A stretch of DNA of 64,000 nt from Leuctra nigra. Its lineage: Eukaryota > Arthropoda > Insecta > Plecoptera > Leuctridae. Positions 21,647-32,036 of this stretch are shown one piece after another. Below the pieces are notes generated by a model that saw nothing but the letters and a program-made list of their open reading frames with translations, had not been told where the DNA came from and ran no database searches. The translations under genes were made by a program, and so were the position numbers. Positions within the stretch are counted from its first letter, which is position 1. Each line of letters starts with the position of its first letter. The stretch covers positions 13,171,845 to 13,235,844 of the forward strand of contig OW203762.1 of NCBI GenBank assembly GCA_934045905.1, read 5' to 3'.

Positions 21647-24600
21647 GTCACGGAAGGCCGTGACCAGATAAGGAAACCATCCGGAGACACTCCTTAAATA
21701 TTTTATAATAACTATCCTTTGACGTCGATATTTCATAGCTGGTCGGAGTCGTTGGCATCCTGAATGAATCGCAAGTAATTTGAGATATAAATTTTGATTA
21801 TCCGTTCACAAATATTAAAGAAAATATGACATTTCTGAATGTCGGAGAGTTATATTTATGCAAGAAATAACATTGAGGAGAAAAAATCGTATCAAGCCTC
21901 CTTGAAGCATTCTTTACAAGTACTGTAATCAAAGTCTTTAGAATGTCCCAAGAATCTGTTACATCTCAAATTGCGTCAACTCTAGAGCCATGTCCACATT
22001 GTGGGAAACTATACAAGAGAGTGAGAACTCACATCACCCGCGCTCATCCAGAGCAACACCGTGACCTCATCAACGGCAAGTACAACTCAAAGTCACCTCC
22101 TAGTAAATCAACGGATCCTTACTTTGGAATGAAGAAGGATGAAACTTCTAGTGAAGAAGCAGCCGAAGGTTTGTCACATAACGCTGGAGTGAAGAAAGCC
22201 AACGAAGAGTTTTTACATGCTGAGCTTGAGAAGAGGATTGCCGAGTTCTCGGTAGACGAGGACACATTCGAGGAATTCAGCAATAAGGTAACTGAGCTAT
22301 CTACCTTCTTATCTCAAGCAATACAGTATCTACCAGGTCCAGAACATCCGGCCACTCGCTACTTTCGAGCAAGAAAAGATAAATCCTACAAAAACAATGA
22401 CCGAAGATACAAAGACTCATCAAATCCGCAGAAGAGATCTAAGAAGGATAGAGAAAAGCGACAAGAAAAGTATCAATATCAGAAAGCTCAATATCTATAC
22501 TATAATCAGCGAAAGAAAGCTGTTAACATGATATTGAAAGGCGATAATCCTCAATGTCGCATTGGGAGTGACAGATTATACCAAGCATTCAGTGACAGAT
22601 TCGCACAGCCAAATGACGAGGTTAGACAAGAATACACCTCCAAGTACACTCCGGAAGAAAGGAGATTGATTGACGAATCATTTGACCCGTGTATTTCAGA
22701 AGCTCACATAGAGGATGCCATGAAATCTATACGAATCGATACAGCTTCTGGTATAGACAGAGTCCTGATGAGAGTAGTTAAGTCTCAAAGAGTAGTGAAA
22801 ATACTTTCATTGATCGCGACGACCATGTTAAAGAAAGGTTGGGTACCAGACAGTTTCAAGAAAGCCCGAACAATTTTGATTTTCAAGGGTGGAGACACTA
22901 ATAGTCCAGGGAATTGGAGGCCAATCACTATTTTCTCCGTTCTAAGAAGAATTATTGAGAGAGTTCTGGACAAGATGTTTCGATATTACGAGTCATTTAA
23001 CATACACCAGAGAGGATTTGTTAGATCACCAGGTACCCATCTGAACATATCAATTGTTTCTGCCATCTTAGAAAAGTGCAAAAGAGAAAAGAACGATGCT
23101 ACACTGATTTTCCTAGACATTTCCAAAGCATTTGATAATGTTGGCCATAAGCACCTGATATCGACATTACGATCCACATCAATACCTACCTGTATCCAAG
23201 ACATGATAATTGAGTTGCAAACCGGTAATACGACTAGAATTGAGGCAAACAATGAAACAACTAAGCCAATTGCCTTGAACTGTGGTGTTATGCAAGGAGC
23301 GCCACTTTCACCAGCCCTTTACAATATTGCAACTGACCATGTTTTGGATGAGCTCTCGGAAAATGACGTTTCTGAATTTTACGGATACAACTTGGTAGAT
23401 CATTTGGACAACTTAACTGTGTTGGGATTTGCTGATGACATCGTCATTATAGGGAAGGATAACCTTTCAGCTGCAACGCTAGCCAGCATGGCTAAGCAAC
23501 GGCTTCAAGAGCTTGGTCTGAAATTGAATCCTGATAAATCAGTTGCTATTGTTATTGAGAAGGGGAAGTTACAAGAACAAGAAATATTAATTGATGAGAG
23601 CACTTCTATTAAAAGTATTTCCATAGATGAATCAATCCGTTATCTTGGAGTTAACTTTAATAATCTATTGGTAACAAACTTCGGATCCGTGATTAATGAG
23701 CTCAAATCCAAGCTCAATACTTTATGTACTTCTCCTTTGTTAATGGCAGATCAGAAATTAAACATTTTAAATCAGTATATCTGGCCAACTCTGATTTATC
23801 CTCTCCAGAACGCACCTCTGAAGAAACTTCCGATGGGATATCTAGAAGATCTAGATAAGCTAGTAAGGAGCACTATCAAAGAGATTCTGTCATTGCCTGG
23901 CGACACTCCCGATAGCATGTTGTATTCTGCTAGGAAATGTAAAGGATTGGGTACATTCAGAGCTAAGTGGGAGGCCTTCATACAGCATCACAACATCTGT
24001 CAAGTCCTGGAAAAGTCTCAAGAGCCGTATGTAATTGCAACAAGAAACATACCCGAGGAGATGGCATACTGCTTAAAGAAACTCGAAATCAACACCGATC
24101 AGTCCAAGACATCTTCTGCGAGCACATCAAAACCAATTAAATTATGTAGCAAAAGCATCCGAGAAACTTTGCGGCAAAGAGAATATGGGAAGTGGTGTGC
24201 TCTGGTGCAGAAGGGAAGCGGCGCAATTCTTTATGAAGAATATACACCTGCTAATAAATGGATCACAACAAAAGGAGGACTATCATCTTCAGAATGGCGT
24301 GAAGCTCTGAAGTTCACAACTAACACCGCCCCTGTGAGAGCTCTTCATGGACGAAGCCTGGACGGAACCCGTTGTCGTCACTGCGACAACGAGAAAGAAA
24401 CCCTTCCCCATGTCCTAGGCTTCTGTCCCTATGGAGAGCTACTACGAAACACTCGGCATCATAACATCAGGACGCTACTAGCGAATAGCCTGAAGCAGAA
24501 AGGTCTTGAGGTATATGAAGAAGTCGCTGGTGTCTCTGCAAATGGAAGCAACAGAAGAATCGACATAATTGCCATCAACAGAACATCTCTTCAAGGCTAC

Positions 24601-25044
24601 ATCCTCGACCCCACTGTGAGATTTGAAACACACAAAGGGCAGCCCGAAGAAGTGCACGAGGAGAAGAAGACCATTTATGAGCCAACTATTGAATACTTTA
24701 AGGAGAAATATGCACTTAAAGACATTGAAGTGATTGGCTTGTGGGTCGGGGCTCGTGGCACCATTTCAGATTTCTTTGTTAAGTTTTGTAAACGTTTTTA
24801 GTTAAGTTTAAAGATAATTTATAACATAGTTTTATTGTCCCTAAAGGGTTCAATTCAAATATTTAGAAACCATTGTTATAGTAATTAGTTGTTAGTTAGA
24901 TTTTCCTTTTCTGTTTAATCAAATCATTTTCATTTATGTTTTATATCAAATTAATGTATTATTTTATTGATTGTTATTCTGTGTGTTTACAACCTTTATG
25001 TACAAAGGCAGACTTTATTTTATTGTGAATAAAGATTTATATAT
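21647..25044 (+). mobile_element. R4/Dong-like non-LTR retrotransposon inserted in a microsatellite
   Basis: A leader of about 300 bp beginning with the hairpin GTCACGG-AAGG-CCGTGAC, one intact ORF, then a 3' UTR of about 240 bp ending GAATAAAGATTTATATAT directly before AGTAGTAGTCTCC. The two sides of the insertion are contiguous in L'' at about 60115-60135, so the target was the trinucleotide tract of L. Dong elements of silkworm are known to use TAA repeats, which supports the clade assignment. Confidence 0.85.
21943..24801 (+). CDS. R4/Dong-type polyprotein: zinc finger, reverse transcriptase, restriction-like endonuclease
   Basis: A single 952-codon ORF with a true ATG. The N terminus has one C2H2 finger (C17, C20, H30, H35) for target DNA binding, followed by a basic, lysine-rich region. 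Reverse transcriptase motifs: ASGIDR, NWRPITI, IHQRGFVRSPGTHLN, LIFLDISKAFDNV, GVMQGAPLSPALYNI and catalytic FADD at 496-499, then LKLNPDKS and RYLGVN. The C terminus has a CCHC motif (C811, C814, H823, C828) and a restriction-like endonuclease core (RRIDII with D874, then LDPTVRFE with D889 and E895). A single finger with this endonuclease distinguishes it from three-finger R2 and from endonuclease-first RTE types. All key residues seem present, so it may be active. Clade (R4, Dong or NeSL-like) is an inference. Confidence 0.9.
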   Translation: MSQESVTSQIASTLEPCPHCGKLYKRVRTHITRAHPEQHRDLINGKYNSKSPPSKSTDPYFGMKKDETSSEEAAEGLSHNAGVKKANEEFLHAELEKRIAEFSVDEDTFEEFSNKVTELSTFLSQAIQYLPGPEHPATRYFRARKDKSYKNNDRRYKDSSNPQKRSKKDREKRQEKYQYQKAQYLYYNQRKKAVNMILKGDNPQCRIGSDRLYQAFSDRFAQPNDEVRQEYTSKYTPEERRLIDESFDPCISEAHIEDAMKSIRIDTASGIDRVLMRVVKSQRVVKILSLIATTMLKKGWVPDSFKKARTILIFKGGDTNSPGNWRPITIFSVLRRIIERVLDKMFRYYESFNIHQRGFVRSPGTHLNISIVSAILEKCKREKNDATLIFLDISKAFDNVGHKHLISTLRSTSIPTCIQDMIIELQTGNTTRIEANNETTKPIALNCGVMQGAPLSPALYNIATDHVLDELSENDVSEFYGYNLVDHLDNLTVLGFADDIVIIGKDNLSAATLASMAKQRLQELGLKLNPDKSVAIVIEKGKLQEQEILIDESTSIKSISIDESIRYLGVNFNNLLVTNFGSVINELKSKLNTLCTSPLLMADQKLNILNQYIWPTLIYPLQNAPLKKLPMGYLEDLDKLVRSTIKEILSLPGDTPDSMLYSARKCKGLGTFRAKWEAFIQHHNICQVLEKSQEPYVIATRNIPEEMAYCLKKLEINTDQSKTSSASTSKPIKLCSKSIRETLRQREYGKWCALVQKGSGAILYEEYTPANKWITTKGGLSSSEWREALKFTTNTAPVRALHGRSLDGTRCRHCDNEKETLPHVLGFCPYGELLRNTRHHNIRTLLANSLKQKGLEVYEEVAGVSANGSNRRIDIIAINRTSLQGYILDPTVRFETHKGQPEEVHEEKKTIYEPTIEYFKEKYALKDIEVIGLWVGARGTISDFFVKFCKRF

Positions 25045-26169
25045 AGTAGTAGTCTCCTGGAATTCAAATCCGGTAAACAGGCCACAGCCTAAACGGCTGA
25101 ACCGATTGATTTCACATTTTTACCACGTGTGCACTTTTGGCGTCTGATTTAACCTTCACCCATAGAATTTTTTGTGCCGCCATTTTGAAACCGGAAGTGA
25201 CGTCATATCTCAACAACGGCTAGACCGATTGGAACGAAAATAGCGCCAAACTATTCGGATGGTCATCTATATGGATTATCAATAGCAACAGACTAAAATT
25301 TATGTTAACGAAACCGGAAATGACGTCATGAAATTTAATTCATCGATTGGCATTTCGGCAACGAATTTGATCCAATTATTTTGATATTTATGAAACGTAT
25401 GTTCTTTTGTGATTTTATTTGACTTGATATAAAACCAACCGGAAGCCGCCATTTTGAAACCAGAAATGACATCATATCTTAATAACGTCTTAATAGATTT
25501 AAACGAAACCAACGCTAAACAATTTAGACGGTCAACTTTATGTATGATCATCAATAATATTTGCAGTTTCCCATACTGAAACCGGAAATGACGTCACACA
25601 TTTTAAAAATCGCACAAATTTACATTTTGATGCAATAAATATACTATTTGAGACTGCTTATAATTAAATGTAATCATGTTTAAATTATAATTCAAGAGGT
25701 CAGTGATTTCAGCAGCTATTTTGAAAACGGAAGAAACGTAATATCTCGAAAACTGGTTGACAGATCGGTATGATACTAGTGCCAAACGATTCGGAAGGCC
25801 ATCTCTATGGAATAAGAACAGTCAAACTAGAATTTTCCTATTTATGAGGCCGGAAATGACGTCATTCAAACTTATAAATCATTATAATCCCCTCCTATAC
25901 AATAAATACATATTCAGAAAGCTAAAAATGATACACATCATTTATAGTTATAAATTCTATGGGGCAGTGCAGAAAGTTCAGCGGCCATTTTGAAAACCGA
26001 CGTGTTGCCATATCTCGGAACTGGGTTGACCGATTGGAATGAAACCTTTGTTTTTTTCATGAGAATAACCAAATTGTAAAGGGTAATTTTTTTTAAAGGA
26101 TTTAGTAATTGTTCATGTGATATGTGTCGCACGTAAGTTGTAAGAATAAACTAAAAAAAGTAGTGATAT
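25045..26169 (+). repeat. Body of L with dispersed ETS/CRE- and YY1-like motifs
   Basis: Degenerate repeats spaced about 120-140 bp: CCGCCATTTTGAAACCGGAA (25178), ACCGGAAATGACGTCA (about 25312, 25580, 25851) and GCGGCCATTTTGAAAACCG (25981). One exact CCGGAAGTGACGTCA occurs near 25191. Collinear with 60119-61290 of L''. No coding frame. Confidence 0.8.
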
Positions 26170-26327
26170 CCCCATAAAAAAAACACTCCGTGTAAAAATA
26201 CCAGCCAAGTCTCTTCAACTTAAAAAAAAATAATGAAATCTAAAAATTCTGCACTGAAAAGTAGTGATATCAAAAAATTAGCCAAGTCAAAACTTTATTT
26301 GAAAATCAAAAAATACTTGGCGCATCG
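26170..26327. repeat. Left arm (A) of L fold-back
   Basis: Begins CCCCATAAAAAAAACACTCC and ends TACTTGGCGCATCG. It is the reverse complement, with few differences, of 29655-29811 (arm A'). Confidence 0.9.
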
Positions 26328-26384
26328 TTTTTTTAGGGCATTATAGGTATACTATGTATATGTATATTTCATGTATAATTTATC

Positions 26385-27468
26385 CCAGAAAAAAACACTC
26401 CATGTAAAAAAGGCAGCCAAGTCTCTTTACTTTAAAAAAATTCAACACCGAAAAGGAGTGATATCAAAAAAGGATCCAAGTCAATGACATTTCCAAATAT
26501 TTAATCGTATTTTTGAAATAAAAGAATAAACACCGAGAAATACTTTACAAAAGGACTTGGCGCATCGTTTTTTTAAAGACCTTATTCAATACTAAAAGTG
26601 GAAAGAAATTTAAAGTAGGTACATTTTCCTCTTTCTATTAGAGCCAGAAACTATGAATCAAGCTACTTTTAGTAATGGCTATTTTATAGTTTTGTCAATG
26701 GCGATAGTAGAAAGATTTCATGCTGTAATAGATAAGTAATATAAGGGTGGAAGAATTAAATAACAATTGGAAGTGGGCTCATACATATTCTTATAGCACT
26801 GTTAATATGGTGATATTAGAAGGGTATCTTTTCATAATTTGATCTTGACTGAAGGAAATCATGAAACGTTGTCAAATAATTACGAACTGTCTTTGGAACA
26901 CTATTATATATTTTTGAAGTGTCAAGTGTATAAAGTTAAAATTTTTAATAGAAATTCAATGTGACTATGTACTTTGTGAAATGTTTTGTTATAAAATGTG
27001 GATTAATAGAAATGTATTTCATGATGAGAAGGTTTAACGCATGACTATGAGACTTAATTATGTTGACCACGAAACAATATTACGAAGATAACTAACTATT
27101 GTGTATTTATAGAAAACATAGGCAACAAGTTTTATCGCGTACGTACATATTCTAATAGATAAAATTTTACAGTAGGTATGTATAATATGTAATTGAAAGA
27201 TGTTTCCCTATTATTCTAAAAATTCTAAATGACGGTTGTATATCAATGGCATATGCTTATGAATCAAAAAATGAATTTAAAAAAACGATGCGCCAAGTCC
27301 TTTTGTAAAGTATTTCTCGGTGTTTATTCTTTTATTTCAAAAATACGATTAAATATTTGGAAATGTCATTGACTTGGCTCCTTTTTTGATATCACTCCTT
27401 TTCGGTGTTGAATTTTTTTAAAGAAAAGAGACTTGGCTGCCTTTTTTACACGGAGTGTTTTTTTCTGG
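26385..27468. repeat. Fold-back module B/B' of L'
   Basis: Arms 26385-26567 and 27286-27468 are inverted repeats, both ending in CCAGAAAAAAACACTCC-type termini. The loop (26568-27285) is AT-rich and non-coding. Related to A/A' but diverged in the middle of the arm. Confidence 0.88.
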
Positions 27469-27619
27469 AATATCACTTCTTTTGTTAGTTTATTCATACA
27501 GCTTGTAGCACATGTCCGAGCAGGGACTAATTTCTTTAAAAAAATACGCCTCAACCGATTTGCTTACTAAGAAAAGTTGCATTTGGTATAAGATGAAAAT
27601 GATTATCCAAGAAGAATAG

Positions 27620-28545
27620 CTTAAGTTTCGTTATAATCGATCCAGCCGTTTTCGATATATGACGTCACTTCCGGTTTTGAAATAGCGGCCGAAAATAATG
27701 TCGTCTTGAATTCATAATTATAAGTCCTACTACATAATTGCACAATTTGGTTGCAATCGGTACAGACGATTTCGATATATGACGTCACTTCCGGTTTAAC
27801 CAATGGCGGCCGAAAATAATGTCGTCTTTTTATCCATAATTATAAGTCCTACATATTTCCAAAATTTGGTTGCAATCGGTACAGCCTTTTTCGATATATG
27901 ACGTCCCTTCCGGTTTTAACAATGGCGGCCGAAAATAATGTCGTCTTCAATTCATAATTATTAGTCCTCCATATTTCCAAAATTTGGTTGCAATCGGTAC
28001 AGACGATTTCGACATATGACGTCACTTCCGGTTTTAACAATGGCGGCCGAAAATAATGTCGTCTTTAATTCATAATTATAAGTCCTACACATTTCCAAAA
28101 TTTGGTTGCTATCGGTACAGCCGTTTTTTATATATGACGTTACTTCCGGTTTTAACAATGGCGGCCAAAAATAATGTCGTCTTTAATCCATAATTATAAT
28201 TCCTACATATTTCCAAAATTTGGTTGCAATCGGTACAGCCGTTTTCGATATATGACGTCACTTCCGGTTTTAACAATGGCGGCCGAAAATAATGTCGTAT
28301 TTCATTCATAATTATTAGTTCTCCATATTTCCAAAATTTGGTTGCAATCGGTACAGCCGTTTTCGATATATGACGTCACTTCCGGTTTTAACAATGGCGG
28401 CCGAAAATAATGTCGTCTTCAATTCATAATTATTAGTCCTACACATTTCCAAAATTTGGTTGCAATCGGTACAGCTGTTTTCAATATATGACGTCACTTC
28501 CGGTTTTAAAAATGGCGGCCGAGAACACTGCAACCTTGAATTCAT
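27620..28545. repeat. Array of about eight 118-bp units with composite factor-binding motifs
   Basis: Each unit carries TGACGTCACTTCCGGTTTTA, then AACAATGGCGGCCGAAAATA. The TGACG starts are at 27660, 27780, 27899, 28017, 28135, 28253, 28371 and 28489 (spacing 118-120 bp). Six of eight keep the exact 15-mer TGACGTCACTTCCGG. More degenerate units continue to about 29190. The 60-80 codon minus frames here come from the repeat and are not genes. Confidence 0.95.
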
Positions 28546-29654
28546 AATTATTTACAAAGTAGGTTTACTAAATATCTATTTAAAAGTATAAAGTGGTGAA
28601 TTTAGTGTTAATTATCATATTTATGACGTCATTTAGCATATTTATGACGTCATTATCTAGTTGATACTTTATGAACGACCATCTGAATTCATAATCCCTA
28701 TATTTCCGTAAAATCGGTCTTGCCGTTTGTAATATATGACGTCACTACCGGTTTCATTTAGTGGTTCCTGCCGCCATTTCCGGTACCGTTAATTTGTTTA
28801 TTCATTTTTCACAATTGAGTTTCAAAAAAAATTGCAGAATGAATACGCAGGAGCTAGTTCAGTTGCAAACGGTACAGGCGTTTTAGATATATTATGTCAC
28901 TTCCGGTTTCAGGAATGGCGGCCGAGAACACTGCAACCTTGAATTTATAATTTGTATTGTCTATGTTACAATGTAAGTTACTTATGTATGTATTTTAAGT
29001 ATAATTTGTTGAAATAAGTTAAATATTGCGTATTTATGACGTCACTTCCGGTTCAGAAAATAAGAAAATAATAATTTTTTTATTGATACTTCATATAGAT
29101 GACCGTCTAAATCGAATGGCGCTAATTTCGTTCTAATCGGTCCAGACGTTTTTGAGATATGACAACACTTCCGGTTTAAAAATGGCGGCACAAAAAATCA
29201 CAAGAGGCAAGGTATCATCAGACGCCAAAAGTGCATATGTGGTAAAAATTTCAGGTTGATCGGTTCGGCCGTTTAGGCTGTGGCGGTGACGGCGACCTTT
29301 TCTGATATCATCATCATCATCAGAAGAAGAAGAAAGCGGTGTAATTTCACGATTTTCACTGTCCTCTAGGTCGTAAACGGCATGACTGGTTGTTGTCGCG
29401 TGATGTATATGTTGTCAGGTGGGCCATAGCTCAAAATTAAGACATTTCACAACAATGAGAGATTTTCCATTGTTGAGATCCAGTAGGCCGAAAATGCCAT
29501 GTTGTTGCTTACAGTAAAAGTAGTTGGTCTGCTCCTCAGTTTATATAGGCATTTACGGTATGTTGAGTGACTGTGAGTGTACGGTACGACTTGGCTGAGT
29601 GGAGCGACCGCTCCACTAGATAATTGGCTTATACTTCTAAGCTATTTATATACA

Positions 29655-29811
29655 CGATGCGCCAAGTATTTTTTGATTTTCAAATAAAGTTTTGACTTGG
29701 CTAATTTTTTGATATCAATACTTTTCAGTGCAGAATTTTTAGTTTTCATTATTTTTTTTTAAGTTGAAGAGACTTGGCTGGTATTTTTACACGGAGTGTT
29801 TTTTTATGGGG
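29655..29811. repeat. Right arm (A') of L fold-back; end of L
   Basis: Begins CGATGCGCCAAGTATTTTTT and ends GTGTTTTTTTATGGGG. Inverted partner of 26170-26327. Confidence 0.9.
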
Positions 29812-30447
29812 ATTAAACTAGATCGCAACATTTTCGCATTTAACCCAATTAAAAGGATGCTGCTCAAAAACTATTCTGCAAACCAGACTAGTGTTCTTTA
29901 CGAGTACACCAAATTTCAGCTCGATCAGAGGAACGGCGTGATCTTGCACTAACAACAGGTAAGAAACAGACCACTGAACCAATAGATACGATAGTCAACA
30001 GCAGACGCTCAGTCAGCATTTAAACTTTCCATTCACTGTCAGTAAAACTATTTCCACGTTCCTTATTTTGAATGTGTGTGATGAACTTGGGTCAAATTGA
30101 GTCACTTCTAGCTTACTTACAAACATCGACTTCATACTTACTCCTAGCCTATTTACATTTTACAAAAAAAATAATTAATAATCAAGGAATCATTATTATT
30201 CCAAATCTGACAAATACATTAATTTATCGAAAGCGCATCGACGTTTGACGTCAAATCATGTATTAAAACATAAACACAATGCTACTCTTGTTGCTGATGA
30301 TAACATTGCTGTCTACGTCACACTCCGTTTTCCCGCCTGAATGTCAGTCGATGTTTCAATGAGAGAGTTACCATTGAAAATTACGCACAATAAAAGTAAA
30401 GCGAGTAATTATTTTCAATGTTTTCGCTCTAGTTCCGGACTATAAAA

Positions 30448-30764
30448 GAGCGTGACATTGAAGAGTTTTTAACCGATTTGTATCAATATATTTTTTACTA
30501 ATGTAAATGTTTATGATATAACGCTTCGTCCGGTCTTCAGAAGAAAGCATTTTCAGCTAGGAATGGTTTATTTTTTTATTTTGTTCAACAGACGTTTAGT
30601 TCCTGAAATAAAAAAAAAATAACTAACGTCTGTAATGACGAAAAACCACGAAATTATTTTCATTTAACAGTTCTGAAGACCGCTACGAAAGCTTATTCCA
30701 TAAAAAATTACATTTGCAAAAAGATATTGATAAAAATCGAATAAAAGCGCTTCAAGGTCACGCT
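30448..30764. mobile_element. Decayed fold-back element
   Basis: GAGCGTGACATTGAAGAGTT on the left pairs with the reverse complement AGCGTGACCTTGAAGCGCTT on the right. The similarity extends through TATCAATAT and the inner TCTTCAGAAG/TTCTGAAGAC. Arms are imperfect, implying age. Confidence 0.65.
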
Positions 30765-31150
30765 ACTCAGCCGTCTTAATTTAATTTTTAATCTTGAATA
30801 TGTCGCTGCTTTACAAAAACGCTCTTTTCAAGCTTAATTTTTTATATAATGTAATCAAACAAGGGGAGGATCGGAAAATCGATGCGAAGGTAATTGAAAT
30901 GGAACGAAGTTTGCAAAAGCTTGAGCTTGCCAGATGGAAGTTGAGAAATGTTCGACGTCTCAAGATGTTACCCACATCAAGCTGCGAACAATGATGACGT
31001 CATTTGCACACGTCACGGGCAGAAGTGCTACTTTCACTTCACTCCTCCAGATTGCCTGTCTTATTGACAGGTCTCATCTGTCATGTTTATCAACATTACA
31101 TGTGTAGATTTCGACTTCAGAGCTCAACATGCTCGATAAACTCCATTCAC

Positions 31151-31335
31151 TGTAAGAATGACGACCTTGAAACATAAAGTCAATCCATTTTATTGGATTG
31201 TCATCCATCATATTAAATTTAGTAACATTATAAATATATTTACAGATATTTTACAGTCATTAAAATATTATTAAAAATTGAGCTAAATGACTATGGCGAC
31301 TTGACAGTAGATTTCAAGGTCGTCATTTTTATGGT
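31151..31335. mobile_element. Short MITE-like element
   Basis: Terminal inverted repeat AATGACGACCTTGAAA / TTTCAAGGTCGTCATT about 150 bp apart, with an AT-rich interior. Confidence 0.6.
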
Positions 31336-31374
31336 GAATAGATTTTAACACAGGAAAAAGGCATATTTAACGTC

Positions 31375-31661
31375 GTACTGTTACTGACCATGCAAAATAT
31401 GAGTTTGATCATATTTATTGAAGACCGTTTTCATTTTTCCACCTCTCAGGAGATGTTTATTTAAATTTTAACCAATGAATGTATTTCAAAAAAATAGGGT
31501 CTGCAAACAGAAAAGGTTGTCTCTACATGTGTGCAAAATTTCAGATCGATCGGTGAAACGGTGCGACTTCTATTGCTCCAGGTAGTAGGCAAAAAAACAA
31601 AAACAAAAAAACAGAGGTCCGTGTCAAAAGAGTCAAAAGGAGTCGCTCGCTTCGCTCGCTC
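31375..31661 (+). mobile_element. Truncated copy of repeat C
   Basis: Shares CCATGCAAAATATGAGTTTG, TCAGGAGATGTTTATTTAAA, GTGTGCAAAATTTCAG and the terminal CGCTCGCTTCGCTCGCTCAA with the copies at 39185 and 53878. Lacks the left half and a large internal part. Confidence 0.75.
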
Positions 31662-31767
31662 AATTACTCTCATTTTTTTTATAATATCTATTGCTCTACA
31701 CTTTACAACAAAATCATAACAAAAATATTTAAACTAGATTGAACACCAACTGCAAAGTGAAAATAGT

Positions 31768-31840
31768 TTCCTCCTCTGGGATTCGAACCCATGACCCCTG
31801 CTTTGCCGGTACAGTGCTCTTCCAACTAAGCTAAGGAGGC
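31768..31840 (-). tRNA. tRNA gene or pseudogene, apparent anticodon GGC
   Basis: The 73 nt fold into a cloverleaf on the minus strand. Acceptor GCCTCCT pairs with AGGAGGA except the first pair; D arm GCTT...GAGC; anticodon arm CTGTA-CCGGCAA-AGCAG with loop anticodon GGC (Ala); a 5-nt variable loop; T arm with TTCGAAT. Internal A and B boxes are present, and a TTTT terminator follows at 31763-31760. The 31-39 pair is mismatched and position 33 is C rather than U, so it may be non-functional. The body resembles threonine rather than alanine tRNAs, so isotype is uncertain. Confidence 0.65.
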
Positions 31841-32036
31841 AGTTAATTTATTAATAAAATCTGTTTACTTTTTAGTTGCTATTTATTAATACAACTTATC
31901 AAAGGGATCAGCAAAAATCATATTTCATTTATATTTATATGTTTCGTGCCTTGAGATTAAATGAATCGCTATGTTGATGGAAAACCAATAAAGATCAAAA
32001 TTAAACGTTCTTTTGAACGTGCCTCGCTTCATCGCT

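Larger units (their letters stand above)
26383..29619 (-). mobile_element. L' element: inverted L copy nested in L
   Basis: In its own sense (minus) it runs from CTAG plus hairpin at 29619 to a fold-back end at 26383. It splits the loop of L's A/A' fold-back: the flanks ATGTATAATTTA and ATAATTGGCTTATACTTC are contiguous in L'' at about 61490-61520. Its own fold-back arms are 26385-26567 and 27286-27468 with a 718-bp loop. The body holds the 118-bp array. Confidence 0.85.
21258..29811 (+). mobile_element. L element, copy 1, with two nested insertions
   Basis: A non-autonomous element starting CTAG plus the near-palindrome GTGGAGCGGTCGCTCCAC (21260-21277) and ending in a fold-back module whose arms are 26170-26327 and 29655-29811. 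Body homologous to L'' (59821-61690) is 21258-21640 plus 25045-26169. The R4/Dong-like retrotransposon (21647-25044) and an inverted L' copy (26383-29619) split it. Both insertions are shown by comparison with the uninterrupted L''. There is no coding capacity of its own. Confidence 0.85.
29812..31374. other. No gene; two old fold-back elements
   Basis: Includes the fold-backs at 30448-30764 and 31151-31335. The 66-codon frame at 30794 (basic, coiled-coil-like) has no family signature and is probably chance. Confidence 0.4.

Noticed and set aside
21647..21680. HDV-like ribozyme at the 5' end of the R4/Dong-like element
   Set aside because: GTCACGG and CCGTGAC are separated by only 4 nt, so a nested double pseudoknot cannot form; it is a plain hairpin.
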